DNA of 64,000 nucleotides from Prolixibacteraceae bacterium (GTDB lineage Bacteria > Bacteroidota > Bacteroidia > Bacteroidales > Prolixibacteraceae): NCBI GenBank assembly GCA_019459525.1, contig JAIBEY010000060.1, forward strand, positions 108,104 to 172,103, given 5' to 3'. Under the pieces are notes generated by a model that searched no databases, was not told where the DNA came from, and was given only the letters and a program-made list of their open reading frames with translations. The translations under genes were made by a program, and so were the position numbers. Below, in pieces: positions 23,534 to 31,913 of this stretch (positions are counted from its first letter, which is position 1; each line of letters begins with the position of its first letter).

Positions 23534-24319
23534 ATGGATACACTTCGAACAGTTACAGTCACCCGGTACATGCAACCCCTTAGGGAAGGTGGTTCATTAC
23601 CCGCATTGGCCGAAGCCGATGATGACTTCAAGTATGTGATCAAGTTCAAAGGCGGAGGACATGGGGTAAAAACGCTTATTGCTGAATTAATCGGAGGCGA
23701 GATTGCCAGGGCGCTGGGGTTAAAAGTGCCTGAGCTTGTTTTTGCGGAGTTGGATGAATGCTTTGGTCGTTCTGAGGGAGATGAGGAGATCCAGGATCTT
23801 CTAAAGGCAAGTCAAGGATTAAATCTGGGATTGCATTTTTTATCGGGCGCTTTCACCTACGATCCGGTGGTGACTAAAATTGACCCGCTTCTGGCCTCCA
23901 AAATCGTATGGCTGGATAGTTTGATTACCAATGTGGACCGGTCGTTCCGAAATACCAATATGCTCATCTGGCACAAAGAATTATGGCTGATCGATCACGG
24001 GTCCAGTCTGTATTTTCAATATACCTGGGAGGGTTGGGAGAAGAAAGCAGTAAGCCCATTTCTGTATATCAAAGATCATGTTTTGCTTCCACAGGCTACA
24101 CAAATGGAAGAGGCAGACCGGATTTGCAGGGAGTTGATTACTGAAGAAAAAATCAGGGAAATCGTTCAATTGATTCCCGACGAATGGCTTCAATGGGAAT
24201 TACATGACGAAACCCCGGAGCAATTAAGAACTGTATATTTCACTTTTTTAAGTAACCGTCTGAATTATTCAAACCAGTTTATTCAAACCGCCCAGGATGC
24301 AGCCGAAACATCAATATGA
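23534..24319 (+). CDS. HipA-like kinase family protein
   Basis: 261 aa without a signal. Kinase-like motifs: YVIKFKGGGHGVKTL (Lys near 37-39), a Glu region AELIGGEIARALGL (51-64), the catalytic loop NVDRSFRNTNML (D135, N140/N142) and the metal motif LIDHGSSL (D154). It is shorter than HipA of the hipBA toxin system (about 440 aa), and there is no HipB-like DNA-binding gene beside it. Its stop overlaps the DUF3037 start by 23 bases. This HipA-like/DUF3037 pair is recurrent in bacteria but, as far as I know, has no assigned function. Confidence 0.8.
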   Translation: MDTLRTVTVTRYMQPLREGGSLPALAEADDDFKYVIKFKGGGHGVKTLIAELIGGEIARALGLKVPELVFAELDECFGRSEGDEEIQDLLKASQGLNLGLHFLSGAFTYDPVVTKIDPLLASKIVWLDSLITNVDRSFRNTNMLIWHKELWLIDHGSSLYFQYTWEGWEKKAVSPFLYIKDHVLLPQATQMEEADRICRELITEEKIREIVQLIPDEWLQWELHDETPEQLRTVYFTFLSNRLNYSNQFIQTAQDAAETSI

Positions 24320-24680
24320 ATATGCCATAGTACGGGTTGTTCCGGTAGTCGAGCGTGAAGAGTTCGTCAATGCCGGGGTGATCTTATTCTGTAAAAAGGA
24401 AAAATTCATTCGGATGAAGTACCTCCTTTCTCAGGATAAGATACTTATACTGAAACCTGATGCGGATATGGAGGAGATCCGTAAAAACCTGGAGGCCTTC
24501 CGCATCATCACTGAAGGAGAAAAAGAGGGCGGACCGATTGCATCTATGGAACCAGCCGAACGCTTTCGATGGCTCAGTGCGGTGCGCAGTGCATCGATAC
24601 AAACTTCACGGCCCCACACTGGCCTTAGCGACGATCTGGAAAAAACATTCAACACCCTGTTTGATGAAATGGTTGGATAA
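24297..24680 (+). CDS. DUF3037 domain protein
   Basis: 127 aa, whole length DUF3037: YEYAIVRVVPVVEREEFVNAGVILFC at the start and RFRWLSAVRSASIQTSRPHTG near the end, with the acidic C-terminus LEKTFNTLFDEMVG. ATG 24297 lies inside the HipA-like gene, so the two proteins are coupled in translation. Function unknown; it may be the partner or substrate of the kinase-like protein. Confidence 0.85.
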   Translation: MQPKHQYEYAIVRVVPVVEREEFVNAGVILFCKKEKFIRMKYLLSQDKILILKPDADMEEIRKNLEAFRIITEGEKEGGPIASMEPAERFRWLSAVRSASIQTSRPHTGLSDDLEKTFNTLFDEMVG

Positions 24681-24734
24681 CTTTCTTCTTATAATCGGCA
24701 GATAACTTAAAATCTTATTTTCAAATCTTCAAAT

Positions 24735-27014
24735 TTAATACCCCAGCGCATTCATCAACTTCTCGTTCAATTTGCGGTTTTTGCCCTGAAACGGATGACA
24801 ATGAATATGAATGGCCGGATTAAAATTCAGCTCGATGATGGCATAATTATCGTTGGTGGCTTCAGCCGTAACATCCGGAATAATCATATCCAGACCGGTG
24901 ATAACCACATTCAGCGCTTTGGCTGCAAGCACTGCAATTTGCTTGTACGAATCCGGAATGTCGTCGGTAAAATCGATGCTGTCGCCACCGGTACTGATGT
25001 TCGAATTCTCGCGCAGGTACACTACTTCTCCTAAAGTTGGAACTGTATCAAAATCCTTGTTTTGCGACTTCAAAAACATCGCTTCCGCTTCGCCCAACTG
25101 AATTTTTTCGAGCGGTGTGCGGTAGCCTTTCCCCCGAAGTGGATCCTGATTTTTGAGTTCGACAAGCTCGCGAATCGTTCGGAAACCATCGCCGGTGACG
25201 TTAGCCGGAACGCGATGCAAAATACCTACCACTTCATCGCCAATCACGAAAAAACGGAATTCTTTTCCGGCAATAAACTCCTCGATCAGAATAGTGCTGT
25301 CGTGCTCAAAAGCAATATCCACAGCCCTTCTGTAAGTTTCCTCATCCTCGTTTTCTTTCAGGATAGTAATTCCCAATCCAAAATTGGTTTGGTTTGGCTT
25401 GATCACTACCGGCTTTCCTTGATGAATCAAAAAGTCAGCTTTTGCTGTATCTGCGCTGGTATATTCCAGTCCTTTTGGAACCCGGATTCCTTGTTCTTCC
25501 AGAATTTTCTTGGTCACCAGTTTGTTTTCCATGGCCAGAATGCTGGCATAATTGTCGAGCGAAGTTTTGGTGGCCTGTTTCACATACTGCGTGTTGTCCT
25601 CCTTTTTCAGGCGGACAAAATTCTCTTTCCGGTCGAGTATTTCGAATGAAACACCTCGTTTTACAGCTTCGCGCAGCAAAAGTTGAGTAGAAAGTTCCAG
25701 ATCTTCCAAGCCATGAAACTGGTAGCTTTTATCGCGGCTATCGGTCAAATATTCATTCGCTTTTTGGATATGAAACGGAACATATCCGTCTTTTACGACA
25801 CCGCCCAGAACTTCGTAAACTTTCCGGCTTTCGGGCTTCTTAGCCAATTGCAAAGCCTGATTCAATGACTGCATATACCCGAACTGATCAATTCCACAAT
25901 CAGTAAACAGGCGAATGATTTGCTGAATGATTGCCTGAGCTTTGTGCCATACATTCTGCTTTTCCTCATCAATCAGGAAAGGTGTGCTGTTCAATCCATA
26001 GAGCGCAACCCCGGTGTGATAACGGTTTGCCTGTGCCTGAACTTTCGGACCGAAATCATCGGTTTCGTCAGTTAACAAGCCATACAGCGCCAAAGCATGT
26101 AAAAAGCGCAGGGCGTCTTCCGAAATTCCAGCTTTGGTCAACGGGTCAATGTCGATACACCTGAATTCGAAGTACGAAATATGATCGGGATTGTGTATAA
26201 ACTTGGGGCGAATGGCCGAATACAGCTCCTTGGGTGCAGCTATCTTTTGGTCTTTCACCATCTGATCAATGCTTGCTTTATAACCCTGTACCGAACCATA
26301 ATCAGGATACAAATCGTCGAAGTTCCGATAGCCATAGCAACTGTTTCGGATAGAAAGGGCAATCACATTTTTATCGACCGGGTATGGCGCCATTTTACAC
26401 CGCAGCTCGAACGACGGATCGACCACCGGACTGTTACCAAAAAGCAAAACGTAAAGCCAACGCAAGCGCAGCATTTGCCGTGCAGTTTTCAGATACGTTT
26501 CATCCTTAAATTCGTCGAACGAAACCAATGAATCTGATTTCAGGTAAAGCAATTTAAGCAGTTTTTCGCTGAACGAAAAGTTAAAATGAATTCCGGAGAA
26601 CAACTGGTTTTTCGGGCCATATTTTTGCGCCAGAAACTCGCGGTATTCGCGGGCTTCACTTCCTTCCTCATCGTAACTGGCAATCGGAATCTGCTGATCG
26701 GCAGGCAAAATGGGTGGAATGCTCTGCGGCCATAAATATTCATTGGTCAGTTCCAGACTGACGATATCGTGAATGGTTTCCAGAAAACCGACAGTTTGCC
26801 CGATTTCCGGAAGCGGCGGGGTGATCATTTCAATCTGACTCTCCGAAAAATCAGTGGTGACGTAGGGATGTCTCAGCTTATTTCCAAACACGGCAGGGTG
26901 CGGTGTCAGGGCCAAGTTGCCGGCCTGATCAACACGTATATTTTCCTTTTCGAGCCCGAATAAACCTTCAAGCCAGATATTTCCTTTTAAAGAATTGAAT
27001 ATTGATTTTGTCAT
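24735..27014 (-). CDS. gshAB: Bifunctional glutamate-cysteine ligase/glutathione synthetase
   Basis: Makes glutathione from Glu, Cys and Gly in one polypeptide. 759 aa from ATG 27014 (MTKSIFNSLKGN); an upstream in-frame ATG would add seven residues. N-terminal ligase part, about 1-450: GLEKENIRVDQAG, FSESQIEMITPP and SGIHFNFSFS. C-terminal ATP-grasp part, about 490-759: GKPVVIKPNQTNFGLGI, ILIEEFIAGKEFRFFVIG and the metal-binding end IELNFNPAIHIHCHPF. Both halves look intact. Fusion enzymes of this kind are found in some Bacteroidota, Firmicutes and Pasteurellaceae. Confidence 0.92.
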   Translation of the reverse strand: MTKSIFNSLKGNIWLEGLFGLEKENIRVDQAGNLALTPHPAVFGNKLRHPYVTTDFSESQIEMITPPLPEIGQTVGFLETIHDIVSLELTNEYLWPQSIPPILPADQQIPIASYDEEGSEAREYREFLAQKYGPKNQLFSGIHFNFSFSEKLLKLLYLKSDSLVSFDEFKDETYLKTARQMLRLRWLYVLLFGNSPVVDPSFELRCKMAPYPVDKNVIALSIRNSCYGYRNFDDLYPDYGSVQGYKASIDQMVKDQKIAAPKELYSAIRPKFIHNPDHISYFEFRCIDIDPLTKAGISEDALRFLHALALYGLLTDETDDFGPKVQAQANRYHTGVALYGLNSTPFLIDEEKQNVWHKAQAIIQQIIRLFTDCGIDQFGYMQSLNQALQLAKKPESRKVYEVLGGVVKDGYVPFHIQKANEYLTDSRDKSYQFHGLEDLELSTQLLLREAVKRGVSFEILDRKENFVRLKKEDNTQYVKQATKTSLDNYASILAMENKLVTKKILEEQGIRVPKGLEYTSADTAKADFLIHQGKPVVIKPNQTNFGLGITILKENEDEETYRRAVDIAFEHDSTILIEEFIAGKEFRFFVIGDEVVGILHRVPANVTGDGFRTIRELVELKNQDPLRGKGYRTPLEKIQLGEAEAMFLKSQNKDFDTVPTLGEVVYLRENSNISTGGDSIDFTDDIPDSYKQIAVLAAKALNVVITGLDMIIPDVTAEATNDNYAIIELNFNPAIHIHCHPFQGKNRKLNEKLMNALGY

Positions 27015-27029
27015 AGTATATTTTGGTTG

Positions 27030-27095
27030 AACCACATAGGCACATAGGCCACATAGTTTTTTCTTATTTCTTTTTCTATTGTGTTCTATGTGGTT
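27030..27095. repeat. ACATAG-type intergenic repeat
   Basis: AACCACATAG (27030-27039) and CTATGTGGTT (27086-27095) are inverted copies around further ACATAG units (CACATAGG, CCACATAG). It lies between gshAB and the MATE gene, and the right arm covers the MATE stop codon. Confidence 0.65.
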
Positions 27096-28450
27096 TTCAT
27101 GTTTCTCATAAATGTTTTAAATAGAACAATATAAAGCACTACAAGCAATATTCCTTTTAAAATGCTACTGATGCTGATGCTCCACCAAACTGACGAAAGG
27201 GCATTGTTCCAGAGTTCGATAAATGCCAGTGCCATCGGGATTCGCAACACCGTGAGCGCAATTCCGCTTATTGCCGGGATATTTGGTTTTCCCCAACCAA
27301 AAAATGCTCCGGTTGCCATCAGTTCCATCACCATGAAAAGTTGCGAAAAACCAAGAATAACCAGGTATTCGCGACCCATTGCCACACTTTCCGGATCGTT
27401 CAGGAAAATAGAAAAAAGTGGACCTGCAAAAATGATGATAATAACCGATGTGACGGTTCCAAGGACAAAAGCAAGAAGCATACCTGAGCGAAAAGCCTGC
27501 CATTGTTTCCGATAATCGCCTGCACCGTAGGCTATTCCTGAAATGGTTGACAACGCGGAAAGAAATCCGCCTGCTGTCATGTACGAAATGGCTTCGATCT
27601 GAATACCCACTTTCTGCACGGCAATGGCCGTTGGTCCCCAATGGCTGATAATCCGCGCCATGAAAATGGCAACAATGGTGAACGAAACCCGCTGAAAAGT
27701 GGTGCTCACTCCCATTCGCAGGATATTCTTCAGAAGTGAACTTTGAAAAGCGGTTCCTGCGGGTTTCAGGCTTACCGAACCATTCAGTTTGATGTAAAAA
27801 AGCAAGGTTCCGATGGCTTGCGAAATAATGGTTCCCAAAGCAGCGCCGTTAATTCCCATTCCACCTTGAAAAATCAAAAGATAATCGAGCACAATATTGA
27901 TAGCCAATGCCGTAGCATTAATCCGGAATGGTGATTTACTGTCGCCCGAACCAATAAAAACACTGGTAAAAAACAGATTTTGAAAGGAAAAAGGGATCGC
28001 CAATCCAACAATGAGTAAAAAGCCGGTGGCCGCCTGTTCGATCTCCGGATTATTCAGTTGAATTAAGCCAATCAGGTCATTACCGGCAAAAAACAAAAAG
28101 ACATAGTAAATTAGGGCGATAACAATAACCGCCAAAATGCCGCTACGCACATAGCTTTTGGCAAGCGGAATATCACCGCTTCCGATGGAATGTGACACTT
28201 TAATACCGGCGCCAACAGTAAGTAACGACGATAATCCCCAACCGAAGTGCATGAAAAAACTGGCAGATCCGACAGCCGCAACAGCATCGCTCCCCAATCT
28301 TCCCACAAAAATCATGTTGATGAAATTGTAAGCCATCGTCATAAACGATGAGCCGATGACCGGCAATGCCAGCAAAATCAATCGTTTCATCATTGGATCA
28401 GAATCACCCGACAAAATGCGTTTTAAGCTATTATTTTTCAAGAAAACCAT
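27086..28450 (-). CDS. MATE family multidrug/cation efflux transporter
   Basis: 454 aa, twelve membrane segments in two homologous halves, typical of MATE. First half: LPVIGSSFMTMAYNFINMIFVGRLGSDAVAAVG region; second half: GVSTTFQRVSFTIVAIFMARIISHWGPTAIAVQ (given here in parts). Exports organic cations or metabolites with Na+ or H+. Substrate cannot be read from sequence. The last four codons (MKTT, stop) are encoded in the ACATAG-type repeat. It is monocistronic on the minus strand. Confidence 0.9.
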   Translation of the reverse strand: MVFLKNNSLKRILSGDSDPMMKRLILLALPVIGSSFMTMAYNFINMIFVGRLGSDAVAAVGSASFFMHFGWGLSSLLTVGAGIKVSHSIGSGDIPLAKSYVRSGILAVIVIALIYYVFLFFAGNDLIGLIQLNNPEIEQAATGFLLIVGLAIPFSFQNLFFTSVFIGSGDSKSPFRINATALAINIVLDYLLIFQGGMGINGAALGTIISQAIGTLLFYIKLNGSVSLKPAGTAFQSSLLKNILRMGVSTTFQRVSFTIVAIFMARIISHWGPTAIAVQKVGIQIEAISYMTAGGFLSALSTISGIAYGAGDYRKQWQAFRSGMLLAFVLGTVTSVIIIIFAGPLFSIFLNDPESVAMGREYLVILGFSQLFMVMELMATGAFFGWGKPNIPAISGIALTVLRIPMALAFIELWNNALSSVWWSISISSILKGILLVVLYIVLFKTFMRNMKTT

Positions 28451-28584
28451 TCAAAAATTTTGAGTATCGATTAAATAGACACAAAGTTGAACAAACAGAC
28501 ACAACAATTTCTGCAAATATTTAATCTTTATGAAATAAATACCAATTTGCGTCGGATTAAGTAAATTAGCTAAAAATCTAACCC

Positions 28585-28917
28585 ATGAAACATTTGCCTG
28601 CTTTTGTTCTTGTCGTGCTTCTGATCGGACTGCATTCCTGCAAAAAAGATGATCACTCAACAAACGACCAATTCCCGGAATGGCTTCAGACTAAAATAAC
28701 AGAACTGACTTCCGTACAAGACATTTGCTCAATAACTGATGTAACCATCTTTGAATATAAAGGAGAAAGATTTTACCATATTTATTGCGGTATATGGTCG
28801 TGCGTATATTGCGAGTTCTTCGACGAAAAGGGCAACCGCCCAAACTGGGACACCAATGACTGGAACGATTTTCATGCTAAACAAAAAGTAATCAAAACAC
28901 TTCCAGCGTGCCAATAA
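28585..28917 (+). CDS. Small lipoprotein, function unknown
   Basis: 110 aa. Lipoprotein signal with lipobox LHSC (C19), then a small Cys-rich domain with ICSIT, YHIYCGIWSCVYCEFFDEKGN and a final ACQ: seven cysteines in the mature part counting the lipidated one. The WSC.YC.FFDEKGN stretch resembles small Bacteroidota lipoproteins that bind nothing known. It stands alone between a MATE transporter and a methyltransferase on the other strand; a dispersed repeat follows its stop codon. Confidence 0.65.
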   Translation: MKHLPAFVLVVLLIGLHSCKKDDHSTNDQFPEWLQTKITELTSVQDICSITDVTIFEYKGERFYHIYCGIWSCVYCEFFDEKGNRPNWDTNDWNDFHAKQKVIKTLPACQ

Positions 28918-28925
28918 AGAATTTC

Positions 28926-28953
28926 ACCACAGATTACGCAGATTCGCACAGAT
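28926..28953 (+). repeat. ACCACAGATTAC-type dispersed repeat, copy 1
   Basis: Pattern ACCACAGATTAC-n-C-n-GAT-nnn-CACAGA. A second copy lies inverted at 36261-36286. Short repeats of this kind are common in Bacteroidota intergenic DNA. Confidence 0.75.
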
Positions 28954-29040
28954 AAGTTTGAGAATCTGAAAAGATTAAGGCTCAATTACCAGCAATCTCA
29001 CAATCGAAGCAAAACTTGGAATTTGAAACCTGGAACTTCC

Positions 29041-30255
29041 CTACTCTACGTACAAAACCAATCCCTTTAAATATTCGCCTTCCGGATGGTACATATCTAC
29101 CGGATGGTCGGCTGGTTGAACCATTTGACCCAGAATTCTCACTTTCCTTCCAGAAATGGCGGCTGCCGAGAAAACAGCTTCGCGGAATTTATCTTTGGTA
29201 ACCACCTGTGAACAACTAAACGTAAACAGGATTCCGCCCGGCGCAATCTGCTGAAAAGCTTTCAGGTTAAGGCGTTTGTAGCCCTTTAATGCCTGGGGCA
29301 ACGCGCCGCGGTGTTTGGCAAAAGCCGGAGGATCGAGAATAATCAGGTCGTATTTGTCCTTATTTTTGTCCATGTAGTCGAAACAGTCGGCCACAAATGC
29401 TTCGTGGCGCGTATCGTCCGGAAAGTTCAGTTTGACGTTTTCGTTGGTCAGATCGATGGCTTTGGCCGACGAATCAACCGAATGCACCAACCTAGCGCCA
29501 CCACGCATGGCATAAAACGAAAATCCACCCGAATAGCAAAACATGTTCAGCACACTGCGGTCTTTCGAGTATTCCTGAACCAACCGGCGGTTTTCGCGCT
29601 GATCGACAAAAAAGCCGGTTTTCTGGCCTTCCACCCAATCCACATTAAAACGGTTGCCGTATTCCTGAACTTCAAAAACCTCAGACTTACCCAACAGGTA
29701 TTCGTCTTTGGCTTCGAGCCCAGCTTTGAAAGGCACCGTCTTTTCACTTTTATCGTAAACAGCAACCAATCGGTCGCCCATCACTTCTTTCAACGCTTTA
29801 GCGATTGTTTCCCGAATCACATACATTCCGGCTGAATGAGCCTGCATCACAGCGGTTCCGTTGTAGAAATCGACAATCAGGCCCGGCAAACCATCGCCTT
29901 CGCCATGCACCAAACGATAAACATTGGTTTGATCGTTATCGACCAATCCCAACTTTTTGCGGACATCCAAGGCACGATCCAGCTTGCCTTTCCAAAAATT
30001 AAAATCGGGTTCTACTTTTTCGAACGAAAAAATACGGACAGCGATCGAGCCAACCTGAACATGACCCATGGCCAAAAATTCTTTTTTGCTGGAAACCACT
30101 TCCACCACATCGCCTTCTTCAACGCGACCGACAATTTCTTTGATTGCCCCCGAAAAAATCCAGGGATGAAAGCGTTCAAGCGATTGCTCTTTTCCGGATT
30201 TTAAAATAACCCGACTATACTTCGACTGGGCATAACCAGCACTTTTTAAGTCCAT
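29041..30255 (-). CDS. RlmI-like 23S rRNA (cytosine-5) methyltransferase
   Basis: 404 aa. N-terminal PUA domain (about 14-90: ILKSGKEQSLERFHPWIFSGAI, GDVVEVVSS), then an EEHEE linker and a class I SAM domain: VEGQKTGFFVDQRENR, the SAM loop VLNMFCYSGGFSFYA, acidic HSVDSSAKAID, LDPPAF and the Cys motif TFSCSQVV. This layout is that of RlmI, which methylates C1962 of 23S rRNA in E. coli. The exact target here is inferred. It is followed on the same strand by nothing nearby and is preceded by the exonuclease gene. Confidence 0.88.
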   Translation of the reverse strand: MDLKSAGYAQSKYSRVILKSGKEQSLERFHPWIFSGAIKEIVGRVEEGDVVEVVSSKKEFLAMGHVQVGSIAVRIFSFEKVEPDFNFWKGKLDRALDVRKKLGLVDNDQTNVYRLVHGEGDGLPGLIVDFYNGTAVMQAHSAGMYVIRETIAKALKEVMGDRLVAVYDKSEKTVPFKAGLEAKDEYLLGKSEVFEVQEYGNRFNVDWVEGQKTGFFVDQRENRRLVQEYSKDRSVLNMFCYSGGFSFYAMRGGARLVHSVDSSAKAIDLTNENVKLNFPDDTRHEAFVADCFDYMDKNKDKYDLIILDPPAFAKHRGALPQALKGYKRLNLKAFQQIAPGGILFTFSCSQVVTKDKFREAVFSAAAISGRKVRILGQMVQPADHPVDMYHPEGEYLKGLVLYVE

Positions 30256-30334
30256 ATCTATTTATGAATTAAAGCAATGATATTTTAAACAAACCTCATA
30301 TTATGCCCGCTCAGCATAAATATTTTTGTCATGT

Positions 30335-30907
30335 TTACTGTTGATTGAGGGATTCGAAAATCCGGTGAGAAATCCAGGCGTCGGTGGCGGCATAAATCTG
30401 CTGGGCTTCAGTCAAATCGGGCGCTTCCCAGTTGGTTACACGCTGAGCTTTCGAAATGCGGTATCCCAGCACGATGGCCGATAATTTTTTCAGGCTAAAA
30501 TCCTGAATACCGAAATCTTTGACGTGATCCTGAAGTTCGATGAATCCGCCTGGTTTAAAATTATTCAGTTTTTGCAGGCCTTTGATATCGTCGCGAATAG
30601 CCACTCCAATTTTCTGAATTTCAGGATTTTCGAGAATATTTTTTAAGCCGTTAGGTAAACCTATTTTATTCAGGCGAAACAAAAAAGCCCGGTCCTCGGT
30701 AGCCAGTTGAAGCAAAGCAACTTCGTAAACCACGCCTTTTTTGAAAGCCGGTTTGGTTTCGGTATCAAAACCCAACATCGATTGTTTCGACAGGTATTCG
30801 ATGGAGGCCAGGTAATCTTCTTTCGATTCCACCAGGGTAATATCCCCTTCAAACTGAATAAGTGGCAATTCGGCTAATTCTTCCTTATCAATGCTTTCTC
30901 TGTACAT
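30335..30907 (-). CDS. RNase D-like 3'-5' exonuclease domain protein
   Basis: 190 aa, only the DnaQ-like exonuclease fold and no HRDC. Motif I LGFDTETKPAFKKG (D, E), motif II VAIRDDIKGL, motif III YAATDAWISHRI, in the DEDDy arrangement. Small stand-alone proteins of this kind process RNA or degrade single-stranded nucleic acids; the substrate is unknown. It lies seven bases after the DUF5063 gene stop and is probably co-transcribed with it. Confidence 0.88.
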   Translation of the reverse strand: MYRESIDKEELAELPLIQFEGDITLVESKEDYLASIEYLSKQSMLGFDTETKPAFKKGVVYEVALLQLATEDRAFLFRLNKIGLPNGLKNILENPEIQKIGVAIRDDIKGLQKLNNFKPGGFIELQDHVKDFGIQDFSLKKLSAIVLGYRISKAQRVTNWEAPDLTEAQQIYAATDAWISHRIFESLNQQ

Positions 30908-30913
30908 CTTTTT

Positions 30914-31546
30914 TTATTCTCCATCCTGGTAAGAAAACCGGTCGTTCAACCAATCGGGTTTCCGGTTTATATTTTTCGATTCTTTATTTTGTTTTTTTGC
31001 AGAAGTCGGATTCTCTTCTGTAAAACCCTCAGTATAAATCAGATTATGCAGTGCACGCAAACAATTCACCAGTTTCTGACCCCAAAACTGCGCGAAACTG
31101 CGTTGGCTCTCGGAAAGTGCCAATCCCATAACTTCCTCATCCAATGTACGGAACGAGAGCACCAGGTCTTTCATGTCCTGATACACATCGGCAACGTTTT
31201 CAGCGATACTTGCTGTTAATGCTGATTCGCTAAACTGCATCCCCGGCAAAAATACTTCCTGATAATCGTCGCCTGCCCCGGTATGGCGCAGTACTTTCTG
31301 CTGAATGAGATTGTAATCGACTTCAGTCACATATTTTTCGAGTTCATCCTCGGCTTCCAACTCAAAAACAGGTAATAAACTGGCTTTCAGGTATAATAGT
31401 GGCAGTATTTTTTGCAATCGGCCCAGAAAATCAGAAGATTCCATTTCTTCTGAACGTTCTACAAAACTGCAAAACTCGTTAGCTACGGTAATTAATTCAA
31501 TTACATTTTTTGAATAAACCAGACTGTTCAATCCTTCTTCCTTCAT
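30914..31546 (-). CDS. DUF5063 domain protein
   Basis: 210 aa, mainly helical. The N-terminal 160 residues form DUF5063 (VIELITVANEFCSFVER, LQKILPLLYLKASLLP, FSESALTASIAENVADVYQDMKDLV in pieces). The C-terminal 50 are polar and Lys/Asn-rich, ending KPDWLNDRFSYQDGE. No known function. It is placed upstream of the RNase D-like gene on the same strand, as is often seen in the phylum. Confidence 0.8.
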   Translation of the reverse strand: MKEEGLNSLVYSKNVIELITVANEFCSFVERSEEMESSDFLGRLQKILPLLYLKASLLPVFELEAEDELEKYVTEVDYNLIQQKVLRHTGAGDDYQEVFLPGMQFSESALTASIAENVADVYQDMKDLVLSFRTLDEEVMGLALSESQRSFAQFWGQKLVNCLRALHNLIYTEGFTEENPTSAKKQNKESKNINRKPDWLNDRFSYQDGE

Positions 31547-31913
31547 GCAATAGCGTACAAAAAAATATGCTGCAAAAGTATAAAGAATTTTTATTCAGAC
31601 GGTTCAAGGCAGGATTTAATAACATCGAACGGGCTAAATCTGTCTGGATCGATACCAAAGCGCTCATGAATTGGAACTATATTTTAATGGCTCAGGTAGT
31701 TTGCAACGGGGATTCGTCCTGAATACATGGCCTTGTTATTGCCGATAAAAGACTCCGGAATAACAACTCATTGGTTATTCTATTTTTTCTTCGTACTTTT
31801 CATCCTGAAAGTGATTGTTCTAAGCATTGACATTTCAACATAACAGCTTGAATATAAGAAGCTAAAATTACTTTCTCCAGTTGCTATTTTAGATTTTAAG
31901 TGGGATAGAAAAA
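31547..31913. other. 367-base gap between DUF5063 and the histidine kinase gene
   Basis: Contains a 51-codon open frame on the plus strand (31567-31722, MLQKYKEFLFRRF...) with acceptable codon use but no recognisable family, and a hairpin GAATAAC/GTTATTC (31758-31780) followed by a T-rich stretch. I do not call the open frame as a gene. The kinase promoter must lie in the AT-rich part before 31914. Confidence 0.5.

Noticed and set aside
25062..25649. A 195-codon open frame on the plus strand inside gshAB
   Set aside because: It is antisense to conserved glutathione-synthetase sequence and has no family features.
27165..27641. A 158-codon open frame on the minus strand within the MATE gene
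   Set aside because: It is another frame of the same strand; the MATE frame has all conserved segments.
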